This document shows, piece by piece, positions 8,601 to 15,847 of a DNA stretch of 64,000 nt. The stretch is from Phenylobacterium sp. GTDB taxonomy: Bacteria > Pseudomonadota > Alphaproteobacteria > Caulobacterales > Caulobacteraceae. The position numbers were made by a program, and so were the translations under genes. How positions within the stretch are numbered: position 1 is the first letter of the stretch; every line of letters starts with the position of its first letter. Below the pieces are notes generated by a model that worked only from the letters and a program-made list of their open reading frames with translations, made no database searches and was not told the DNA's origin. The DNA lies in assembly GCF_004297125.1 (NCBI RefSeq), contig NZ_SCVD01000024.1:1-64000 (forward strand), given 5' to 3'.

Positions 8601-10160
8601 GTGCTCTTCAACTCTTTCCTCTTCATCTTCGGCTTCCTGCCCGTCGTCCTGATCCTGTTCTACGCGACAGGGCGCTGGACGAACGTCGCCAAGGCCCTGC
8701 TCACGCTGGCGTCGCTGGCGTTCTACGCGGTGTGGAATCCGATCCACCTGCCGCTGCTGCTGGGCTCGATCGTCTTCAACTACTGGGTCGGTGATCGCAT
8801 CCAGCGTGCGCGGGAGGCCGAGCGAGACGGCAGGGTGAAGGTCTGGCTGGTCTTCGGCCTGATCGCGGATCTCGCCCTGCTGGGCTGGTTCAAGTACGCG
8901 AACTTCGTGGCGGACAACGTATTCGGCCTGTTCGACGCCGACAGTCCGCTGCCGCGGATCGTGCTGCCGCTGGCGATCTCGTTCTTCACCTTCCAGAAGA
9001 TCGCCTATCTGATCGACAGCGCCCGCGGCGAAGCCAAGAAGATGAAGTTCCTGGACTTCGCGCTTTTCGCGGCCTTCTTCCCCCAGCTCATCGCCGGGCC
9101 GATCGTCCACTACAAGGAAGTGGTGCCCCAGCTTCAGCGCCGCGTGTTCGCGCGCATCGACTGGCGCAACATGATGATCGGCCTGGTGATCTTCGCCATC
9201 GGCCTCTTCAAGAAGACCGTGATCGCCGACACCCTGGCGGGCTATGCCAACACCATGTTCGCAGAGGGCGGGCAGGGCGGCGGGTTCACCTTCGTGGGCG
9301 GCTGGCTGGCGGCGATCACCTTCACCTTCCAGCTCTACTTCGACTTCTCCGGCTACTCCGACATGGCCATCGGCCTGGCCCGGATGCTCGGGGTCAAGCT
9401 GCCGCTGAACTTCCATTCGCCGCTTCGGGCCTCCAACATCGCCGACTACTGGCGCCGCTGGCACATGACCCTGCAGCGCTTCATCGTGGCCTATGTCTTC
9501 CAGCCCCTGTCGGTCCCGCTGAACCGTTGGGCGGCCGAGCGGGGCCTGAAGGGCTGGCCGGCGTTCGCGGCCGGGGTCGGCGTGCCGGCGTTCGTCACCT
9601 TCGTGGCGGTCGGCATCTGGCATGGCGCGGGATGGACCTTCGTGCTCTTCGGCCTGATGCACGCCATCTATATCTGCACCAACGAGGCCTGGGACGAGTG
9701 GCGCAAGCGCCGCAAGAAGGCGCTGCGCAAGCTGGGCCGCACCCTGGCCGAGCCGGGGCCGGCGCGGGTCGTCGCCTTCCACGTGCTCACGCTGGTCGCG
9801 GTGATCTATGGCAACGTCATGTTCCGCGCCGCCACCGTCGGCGACGCAGTTTCAGTCTGGCAGGGGATGACGGCGCTGAACGGGGCGGGTCTCGAGGTGC
9901 TAGCCGCCCACGACTGGGGCCTGTGGGCCAGCCTCGCCGTCGCCGCCTTCCTGGTGTTCCTGGCGCCCAACACGCAGCAGATCATGGCGCCCTACGATCC
10001 CGCCTATAACTGGAAGGATTGGAAGGCGGTGGGCATTCCCCCGATCCGCTGGACCTGGAAGCCGGACGCCGCTGGCCTGGCGTTCGCCGGGGTGGCGCTG
10101 TTCCTGGGCATCATGTTCATCCAAAGGGGGAAGGCCGTCTTCCTCTACTTCAACTTCTGA
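8601..10160 (+). CDS. MBOAT family O-acyltransferase (AlgI/DltB type)
   Basis: 519 aa from GTG 8601. It is a polytopic membrane protein. Family hallmarks are the PQLIAGPIVH segment (161-170), DFSGYSDMAIGLARMLG near 248-264, RRWHMTL with His288, and the invariant active-site region WHGAGWTFVLFGLMHA with His341 and His354. AlgI and DltB move an acyl group across or at the cytoplasmic membrane onto an extracytoplasmic acceptor; DltB takes it from a carrier protein. Lying three genes after an ACP and directly before an SGNH-like protein, it is best read as the transferase that places the ACP-made acyl group on the polysaccharide. Confidence 0.92.
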   Translation: MLFNSFLFIFGFLPVVLILFYATGRWTNVAKALLTLASLAFYAVWNPIHLPLLLGSIVFNYWVGDRIQRAREAERDGRVKVWLVFGLIADLALLGWFKYANFVADNVFGLFDADSPLPRIVLPLAISFFTFQKIAYLIDSARGEAKKMKFLDFALFAAFFPQLIAGPIVHYKEVVPQLQRRVFARIDWRNMMIGLVIFAIGLFKKTVIADTLAGYANTMFAEGGQGGGFTFVGGWLAAITFTFQLYFDFSGYSDMAIGLARMLGVKLPLNFHSPLRASNIADYWRRWHMTLQRFIVAYVFQPLSVPLNRWAAERGLKGWPAFAAGVGVPAFVTFVAVGIWHGAGWTFVLFGLMHAIYICTNEAWDEWRKRRKKALRKLGRTLAEPGPARVVAFHVLTLVAVIYGNVMFRAATVGDAVSVWQGMTALNGAGLEVLAAHDWGLWASLAVAAFLVFLAPNTQQIMAPYDPAYNWKDWKAVGIPPIRWTWKPDAAGLAFAGVALFLGIMFIQRGKAVFLYFNF

Positions 10161-10165
10161 CGGTC

Positions 10166-11185
10166 ATGGCCCGGCTTCACCCCCTCCGCAGCTTCCTGGC
10201 CATCCTGGGCGTCGCCCTGGCGGCGGCCGTCGTCGCCTGCCTGCTGCCCGAGAACCCGTACCAGCGCTGGCAGCTGCTGGACGGCACCATCCACAGGAAC
10301 GCGCGCTGGATCTACGAGCGGATCCACTTCGATCCGCGGCCCGTGGACGTGGTCTTCGTGGGCCCGTCGCGGATCGCGCGCGGTGTCGATCCCATCCGGC
10401 TCGAGGCGTCGCTCCGCGCGCAGGGCCGGCCTGTCAATGTGGTCAACTTCGCCTTGCCCGAGGGCGGCCGGAACCTGAACTATGTGATCGTCGAGGAGCT
10501 GCTGAAGACCAAGCAGCCCAAGCTGATCGTCATCGGGGTGATCGAGAAGCCCGCGCGGTTCGGGCACCCGGCGTTCAAGTACGTCGCTCCGCGAAGCCTT
10601 GTCGTGGATCCGGGGCACTTGGGGAACGCGAAGTATTTCTCGGATCTCGCCTATCTCCCGTTCCGCCAGATGATCCTGTTCGCCGCCGACGTCGCGCCGT
10701 GGGCGTCGGACCTCTCCCCCACCTTCGATCCCGCCCAGTATACGCCCGACCGGGGCGTGTCCGACGTGTTCCGGACAAAGGATGGCCGGCTTGAAAGCAC
10801 CTCGCGGCAGGCCTTCATGGCCGAGCTGGAGGAGGGCGCCCGCGAATTCCGCGAGGGCGTCACGCCGCCGATCCTGCCGCCCGAGCTGGCCGATGTGGAA
10901 TTCGGCGACGAGCGCGCGAATATCCGGCGCATCGTGGCGGCCGCCCGCCGCCACGGCGTCAGGGTGGCGTTCCTGTCCCAGCCCTACTGGTCCGGCCCGA
11001 CGACCATCCAGGAAGAGCCATTCTACCGTCGCTACGGCCCCGTCTGGAACGCCGGCTTCCTCGCGTCCCGCGCGGACCTCTACGCCGACTCCGGGCATAT
11101 GACCCGCCAGGGCGCGGACGTCCTGACGGACTGGCTCACCCCATACATCGCGGCCGAGCTGCCGCCTCGCGAGGCCCCGAAATGA
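10166..11185 (+). CDS. SGNH hydrolase-like membrane-anchored protein, MBOAT partner
   Basis: 339 aa. One N-terminal membrane segment (about residues 9-26) leaves the rest periplasmic. The fold looks like the SGNH/AlgJ/AlgX group: VVFVGPSRIARG supplies a Ser nucleophile (Ser68, with GPS in place of the usual GDS), and the C-terminal DSGHMT has Asp308 and His311 three apart as in the catalytic Asp-His pair. It starts 5 nt after the MBOAT gene. Such proteins usually finish the acyl transfer started by the MBOAT partner. The VOC gene start overlaps its stop (ATGA). Confidence 0.75.
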   Translation: MARLHPLRSFLAILGVALAAAVVACLLPENPYQRWQLLDGTIHRNARWIYERIHFDPRPVDVVFVGPSRIARGVDPIRLEASLRAQGRPVNVVNFALPEGGRNLNYVIVEELLKTKQPKLIVIGVIEKPARFGHPAFKYVAPRSLVVDPGHLGNAKYFSDLAYLPFRQMILFAADVAPWASDLSPTFDPAQYTPDRGVSDVFRTKDGRLESTSRQAFMAELEEGAREFREGVTPPILPPELADVEFGDERANIRRIVAAARRHGVRVAFLSQPYWSGPTTIQEEPFYRRYGPVWNAGFLASRADLYADSGHMTRQGADVLTDWLTPYIAAELPPREAPK

Positions 11186-11610
11186 CCCGCAATCCTCCGC
11201 TGCATCACGTCGGCATCGTGCAGGCGACCGAAGAGGAAGCGCTGGCGCTGATGACGCTGATGGGACTGGAAGAGGACTATCGCGGCTTCGTTCCACAGTT
11301 CTCGGCGCTCTGCATCTTCACCAAGGCCGCGACGGGGTCGCCGATCGAGTTCGTGGTGCCGGACGGCGGCCCGCTCGCCAAGTTCAACAAGGGCGCCGGC
11401 GGCCTGCACCATATCGCCCTGGAGGTTCCGGATCTGGACGCCTTGCAGCGCGGCCTGGAGGCGGAGGGCATGAAGCTGCTCGAAGCCGAGCACGTGAAGG
11501 GCGCCGGCGATTTCCTCTGCAACTTCCTGAGCCCGGTCTACACTCGCGGTATCACGATCGAGTTCGTGCAACTCCTGGCCAAGGGAACCGAAGGCCCGCC
11601 CAGATGTTAG
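11182..11610 (+). CDS. VOC (glyoxalase/methylmalonyl-CoA epimerase-like) protein
   Basis: 142 aa, start overlapping the previous stop. Two beta-alpha-beta-beta-beta halves are visible: HHVGIVQA near the N-terminus, GGLHHIALEV near the middle, and TIEFVQLL at the C-terminus, giving the His, His and Glu metal ligands of the vicinal oxygen chelate superfamily. Methylmalonyl-CoA epimerase and lactoylglutathione lyase share this layout. In this operon it could epimerise or isomerise the acyl unit carried by the ACP. The exact reaction is inference. Confidence 0.82.
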   Translation: MTRNPPLHHVGIVQATEEEALALMTLMGLEEDYRGFVPQFSALCIFTKAATGSPIEFVVPDGGPLAKFNKGAGGLHHIALEVPDLDALQRGLEAEGMKLLEAEHVKGAGDFLCNFLSPVYTRGITIEFVQLLAKGTEGPPRC

Positions 11611-11825
11611 CCTTAGTTGAGCAGCTGGCGTTGCCCTTCCTGGCTCTGTGCTGGATCGGCGGCATCGTCGTTATGGCCTGGATCACCTTTCGCCCTGCGG
11701 CCGTGCCGCGCGGGATGAAGGATCGCCGGGGCGGCACGTCAGCGCCCGAGTCGATACACCCTCAGGGTCCCCTCACGGCTGCTCAGAGGACTGCGTTGAC
11801 CCGGCGACGGCGCTTGGCGCGGTAG
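11604..11825 (+). CDS. Small single-pass membrane protein
   Basis: 73 aa, its ATG overlapping the VOC stop by 7 nt. One hydrophobic segment (about residues 4-28) is followed by a basic, low-complexity cytoplasmic-looking tail ending in TRRRRLAR. The overlap argues for translation with the acylation operon. No family was recognised, and it could be a chance frame. Confidence 0.45.
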   Translation: MLALVEQLALPFLALCWIGGIVVMAWITFRPAAVPRGMKDRRGGTSAPESIHPQGPLTAAQRTALTRRRRLAR

Positions 11826-11888
11826 ATCCATCTACCCCGCCCGCGGCGGGACGGGACCCCCCGGAACGCCATCGCGATGGGGGGCGGC

Positions 11889-12509
11889 ATGGAAATCGTG
11901 CAGGCACTGAAGCAGCCGCTGTGGGCGCTCAAGCGCACATTGCTTCATCATCGCGAGCGGGAAGGGGACCGGCGCTTCGGGATCGACACGGAGGTCGCGA
12001 CATTCAATGCGGCGCCCGACCTCGAACGAAGCCCTTATGAACCGGTGCACTATGCGGCGCTGGAGATCATCGACGCCCGGATCCCACTCGGAGGGGCCGA
12101 CGTCTTCTACGATCTCGGTTGCGGCAAGGGCCGCGTCCTCTGCCACTTCGCCCGCAAGCCGATCCGCAAGGCCGTGGGTGTGGAGTACGACCCGGAGCTG
12201 GCCGAGCTGGCCGCGGAAAATGTTCGAACCCTCGCCGCCCGCCGCGCCGAGACATCGGTGATCGTTGGCGATGCGGCTGCCCAGGACTATTCCGACGCGA
12301 CGCTGATCTTCATGTTCAACCCCTTCGGCGCCGACACCATGCGCCGGGTGCTGGGGCGGGTCTCCGGCCGGTCGGCGCTTCGCATCGTCTACGCCGGTCC
12401 GGTCCAGGCGCCGGTCTTCGCCGAGTTCCCTGCCCTACGGGTCATCGACGAGTTCCGAGTCCCGTATGATCTCGGGCGTATGAGCGTCGTGACTTGGCGA
12501 CACGATTGA
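11889..12509 (+). CDS. Class I SAM-dependent methyltransferase-like protein
   Basis: 206 aa from ATG 11889, which has a GGGGGG run four bases upstream; ATG 11877 would add four residues. The SAM motif FYDLGCGKGRVL is clear, followed by GVEYDPELAELA (acidic ribose-binding residue) and FMFNPFG as motif IV. It is a compact methyltransferase without accessory domains. It lies just after the acylation operon and before the FemAB-like gene, so it may modify a sugar of the repeat unit. The substrate is unknown. Confidence 0.8.
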   Translation: MEIVQALKQPLWALKRTLLHHREREGDRRFGIDTEVATFNAAPDLERSPYEPVHYAALEIIDARIPLGGADVFYDLGCGKGRVLCHFARKPIRKAVGVEYDPELAELAAENVRTLAARRAETSVIVGDAAAQDYSDATLIFMFNPFGADTMRRVLGRVSGRSALRIVYAGPVQAPVFAEFPALRVIDEFRVPYDLGRMSVVTWRHD

Positions 12510-12586
12510 CGAACGGCCGCAAGCAGTGCACGCGGCATGCCGTTTGCTTCGGTTCGAGCTGGAGCAAACGGGGGGCTCAGTAAACG

Positions 12587-13615
12587 ATGCAAATCTCGGT
12601 CATTCCGGCATCGCAGATACCGGAGAGACTCGTCGAGCGTTGGCGTGAACTCCAGCAGTCCAATCCAGATCTTCGCAGCCCATACTTTCGGCCGGAATTC
12701 ACGCAGATCGTCGGCGCGGCGCGGGACGATGCATCGGTCGCTGTCGTCAACGACGGCGAGGCGTTCTTCCCCTTTCACAACGAGCGGCTGGGCATGGGCG
12801 TCGGGCGGCCGATCGGCAGCGGCTTGTCGGACTATCACGGCATCATCGCCCGGGAGCCGGGGGTGTACGACATCCGTGAACTCGTCCGGCGCGCGGGCCT
12901 GGCCGGATGGGAGTTCGACCATGCGCCCGCCTCGCAGACGGCCCTGACCGCCTGGGTTCGCAAGACGGCGGAATCCCCCCAGATCGACCTCGGTGGCTGG
13001 GCTATCGCCGGCTCCGGCAAGCTGCGGGGAGATGCGGACAATCGCCGCCGCAAACTTGCCCGGGAGGTCGGTCCGGTCGAACTGGAGTTCGATTGCCGCG
13101 ATCCCGAGGCCTTTCGTCAGTGCCTGCAGTGGAAGTCCGAACAGTACGCCCGCACGGGGCTGAAGGACATCATGCAGACGCCGTGGGTGCGACAGGTGCT
13201 AGAGGGGATCCGAGACCGCAGCGATCCGGAATTCGCCGGCGTCCTGTCGGTTCTGCGCGCCGGCGGACGCACGATCGCAGCCCATTTCGGGATGCGATGC
13301 TTCGGGACGCTGCACTATTGGTTCCCGACCTACGACACGAGCCTTTCGGTGTATTCCCCCGGCACGCTGTTGCTGCTGGCGATCGGCGACGCCGCCGTCG
13401 AGAGGGGGATGACCTCGATCGACCTGGGCAAGGGGGACGCCTTCTACAAGGCGCGCGTCTCCAACGCTTCGACGCCACTGATCGAGGGGATCGTCGTGAC
13501 CAGCCCCTGGGCGGCCAAGCTGAAGGGCTCGCGCAAGGCGCTGGTGCGCTGGCTGCGCCGGACGCCGATCCGGCGGCCCCTGGAAATTCTGGCCGATAAA
13601 TTGCGAAGCCGGTGA
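12587..13615 (+). CDS. FemAB/BioF2-like GNAT acyltransferase (CelD/BcsL family)
   Basis: 342 aa. The C-terminal half carries the GNAT 'Acetyltransf_6' pattern: LSVLRAGGRTIAAHFGMRC, HYWFPTYD and the SIDLGKGDAFYKARV block typical of CelD/BcsL-like proteins. The N-terminal half (FRPEFTQIV, FFPFHNERLG) is the second, degenerate GNAT fold of FemAB-like proteins. Members occur in many alphaproteobacterial polysaccharide loci; HfsK of the Caulobacter holdfast pathway is one I recall. Likely role: N- or O-acylation of a sugar, possibly re-acylation opposing the deacetylase at 15080. Confidence 0.8.
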   Translation: MQISVIPASQIPERLVERWRELQQSNPDLRSPYFRPEFTQIVGAARDDASVAVVNDGEAFFPFHNERLGMGVGRPIGSGLSDYHGIIAREPGVYDIRELVRRAGLAGWEFDHAPASQTALTAWVRKTAESPQIDLGGWAIAGSGKLRGDADNRRRKLAREVGPVELEFDCRDPEAFRQCLQWKSEQYARTGLKDIMQTPWVRQVLEGIRDRSDPEFAGVLSVLRAGGRTIAAHFGMRCFGTLHYWFPTYDTSLSVYSPGTLLLLAIGDAAVERGMTSIDLGKGDAFYKARVSNASTPLIEGIVVTSPWAAKLKGSRKALVRWLRRTPIRRPLEILADKLRSR

Positions 13616-13806
13616 CCAGGCGTCTCATTGCCAAACATTGTCGGTGGCGGCATCCGTTGCAGAACGTGGTTAGCGACGACGTGCCTATATCGCCATTGAA
13701 GTATAGAACCGAGCACGCGGGACATTCGGGACGCGCGCGAGCCGAACGAATGAGATGATCGCGTCGACCGGGTGTCGCGCGTCCGAACAGGGGTAGGGGT
13801 GCTTTC

Positions 13807-15000
13807 TTGAGGCGGTCATCTGAGCAGGCCGGCGGACGTCTTCGCCTCGCATTCGTGTGCGCCGGCGACCCCAAGGACGTCCTCACCTGGTCGGGCACAC
13901 CGCTGCACATGCTCGACGCGCTGGCGCGGGAGTTCGACGTCGCGCCGGTGATCCGTAAGCCCTGGGCGCCCTGGTTCGATTTGGTGCGCAGAGGGGTTCG
14001 CCGGCTGAGCCGTGGCGCCATCGACATCTATTGGTGGCCGCTCTGGACGACGCTAGCCGCCTCTAAGACGATCGCCGACATCACCACCAGCGGCTGCGAC
14101 GCCGTCGTCGCCGTGGCGATCACACCAATCTGCGCCGAGTTGGTGAAGCATGCTCCGACCATCTTCGTGTCGGACGCCACGCTGGCCTCCATGGTGGACT
14201 ACAATCCGCGCCACAAGGCGCTGGCGCCCTGGCTGAAGAAGAAGGCGTCAGCGCTCGAGAGCGCCTGCATACAGAAGGCGAGCTTCTCCCTGTTCCCGTC
14301 GGACTGGGCGAGCCGCTCGGCCGTGAACGATCACGGCGGGGCGCCGGACAGGGTCGTGCAGATTCCCTGGGGCGCGAACCTCGTCGCCGAGCAGATCGTT
14401 CCGCCCGAGAGCCGTCCGACTGGAGAATGGCGACTGCTCTTCGTCGGAGCCAACTGGGCGGGCAAGGGCGGTGACATCGCGCTGGAGACCGTCGCCGAGA
14501 TGCGGCGGCGTGGGCATCGCGTCCATCTCGACGTCGTCGGCAGCCGGCCGCCGCAGCCGACGCAGGTCGAAGGCGTCACGTTCCATGGCTTTCTCGACAA
14601 GAACGTGCCGGCCGACGACGAGCGGATAAAGTCGCTTTTCGCGGGCGCCCACGTCTTCTTCCTCCCGACCCAGTTCGACGCGCTGGGCATCGTCTTCGCG
14701 GAAGCCGCCTCGTTCGCTCTGCCCGCCGTCAGCTACCGGACCGGCGGCGTGCCTTCGATGGTGATCGATGGCGAGACGGGGGTCCTCCTGGACGAGGGTG
14801 CGCCCCCGGCGGCCTTTGCGGACGCCCTGATCGACCTGCTGAGCGATCGACGACGCTACGTGCAGATGGCCTATGCGGCCCACAGCCTGAGCCGAGAGCG
14901 GCTGAACTGGGCGGCTTGGGCGGCCGCGGTGCGCGGCGAGATCGAAGCTCGGCTGGGCAGGGAATCGACCGACCCGCCGAAGGCGGCGACTCAGCGGTGA
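13807..15000 (+). CDS. GT4 family glycosyltransferase (copy A)
   Basis: 397 aa from TTG 13807, with AGGGG about 9 nt upstream. GT-B fold: N-terminal LAFVCAGDP...SGTPLHML, a linker, then C-terminal LLFVGANWAGKGGDIALE, FHGFLDKN and the family signature PTQFDALGIVFAEAASFALPAVSYRTGG, holding the EX7E-type nucleotide-sugar site. It is strikingly similar over its whole length to the gene at 45948-47300, so the two are recent paralogues. It probably adds a sugar to the repeat unit. Confidence 0.88.
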   Translation: MRRSSEQAGGRLRLAFVCAGDPKDVLTWSGTPLHMLDALAREFDVAPVIRKPWAPWFDLVRRGVRRLSRGAIDIYWWPLWTTLAASKTIADITTSGCDAVVAVAITPICAELVKHAPTIFVSDATLASMVDYNPRHKALAPWLKKKASALESACIQKASFSLFPSDWASRSAVNDHGGAPDRVVQIPWGANLVAEQIVPPESRPTGEWRLLFVGANWAGKGGDIALETVAEMRRRGHRVHLDVVGSRPPQPTQVEGVTFHGFLDKNVPADDERIKSLFAGAHVFFLPTQFDALGIVFAEAASFALPAVSYRTGGVPSMVIDGETGVLLDEGAPPAAFADALIDLLSDRRRYVQMAYAAHSLSRERLNWAAWAAAVRGEIEARLGRESTDPPKAATQR

Positions 15001-15079
15001 GGCCTCGCGCAGAGGACGGAGCGGCGTATTTCATGCGAGAGCCGCAGCGGATCGCCTGTGACCACGGAGCGGGAACCCC

Positions 15080-15826
15080 ATGCTTACGCTGATGTCAGAT
15101 GTGGCCCGCAAGTCGCTCGGGCCTGCGTCACGGCGGCGCCTCAAGGGCATGATCGATCCGATCCTGGCCCCGGTGGGCTCGATCCACGGCGCCAAGGGAC
15201 CCAGCAACAAGGTCGCCCTTACCTTCGATGACGGCCCGGATCCGGTCGTCACGCCCAGGCTTCTCGACTTGTTGCGCACGCGGGGCGTGAGGGCGACGTT
15301 CTTCGTCCTGACCGACAAGGCGGCGGACCGCCCCGAGCTTCTGCGTCGCATCGCCGAGGAAGGGCATGAGATCGGCCTGCATTTCGATCGTCATGATCGA
15401 CTGACGCGGATGCGGCTTGGCGAGGCCCGCAGGCGGGTCCGCGCGGCGCGCGCGTGGCTGGAGAGCCTGACGGGACCCGTCCGGTTCTTCCGCCCGCCGT
15501 TCGGGTCGCAGAGCCTGTCCACCTACATGATGGCCCGTTTCGAGGGCCTGGAGGTGGTCTCCTGGGGCCCCTATGCCGAAGATTGGGCCGAACAGGCGCC
15601 CGAGACCGCGGCTGGCAAGGTGCTGGGACCGGTGAAGGGCGGCGACATCGTGCTGATGCACGACGGCCTCGAGAAGCCCGAGGGAGAAGCCCTGCCGACC
15701 TTCGACCGGGTCAGGATGGTCGAGTTGATCCTGGATGGGCTCGCGGCGCGCAACCTGGCTCCAGGCGCTGTCGGCGATCTGCTGGCGGATGGCGGCCCGC
15801 GCCTCTCCGCATGGTTCCGGCGCTGA
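15080..15826 (+). CDS. Polysaccharide deacetylase (NodB/CE4 family)
   Basis: 248 aa. NodB motifs are visible: TFDDGPDPVVTPRLLDLL (motif 1, metal Asp and base Asp), GHEIGLHFDRHDRLTRM (motif 2, the HxxxH metal histidines, with Phe replacing the usual Ser/Thr), RFFRPPFGSQS (motif 3), and IVLMHDG (motif 5 Leu-x-His). No signal peptide is obvious, which suggests a cytoplasmic or atypically exported enzyme. It removes N-acetyl groups from hexosamine residues, as HfsH does for the Caulobacter holdfast. It ends 21 nt from the convergent polymerase gene. Confidence 0.87.
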   Translation: MLTLMSDVARKSLGPASRRRLKGMIDPILAPVGSIHGAKGPSNKVALTFDDGPDPVVTPRLLDLLRTRGVRATFFVLTDKAADRPELLRRIAEEGHEIGLHFDRHDRLTRMRLGEARRRVRAARAWLESLTGPVRFFRPPFGSQSLSTYMMARFEGLEVVSWGPYAEDWAEQAPETAAGKVLGPVKGGDIVLMHDGLEKPEGEALPTFDRVRMVELILDGLAARNLAPGAVGDLLADGGPRLSAWFRR

Positions 15827-15847
15827 TCGTCGCCCGCCTCTGAAGGC

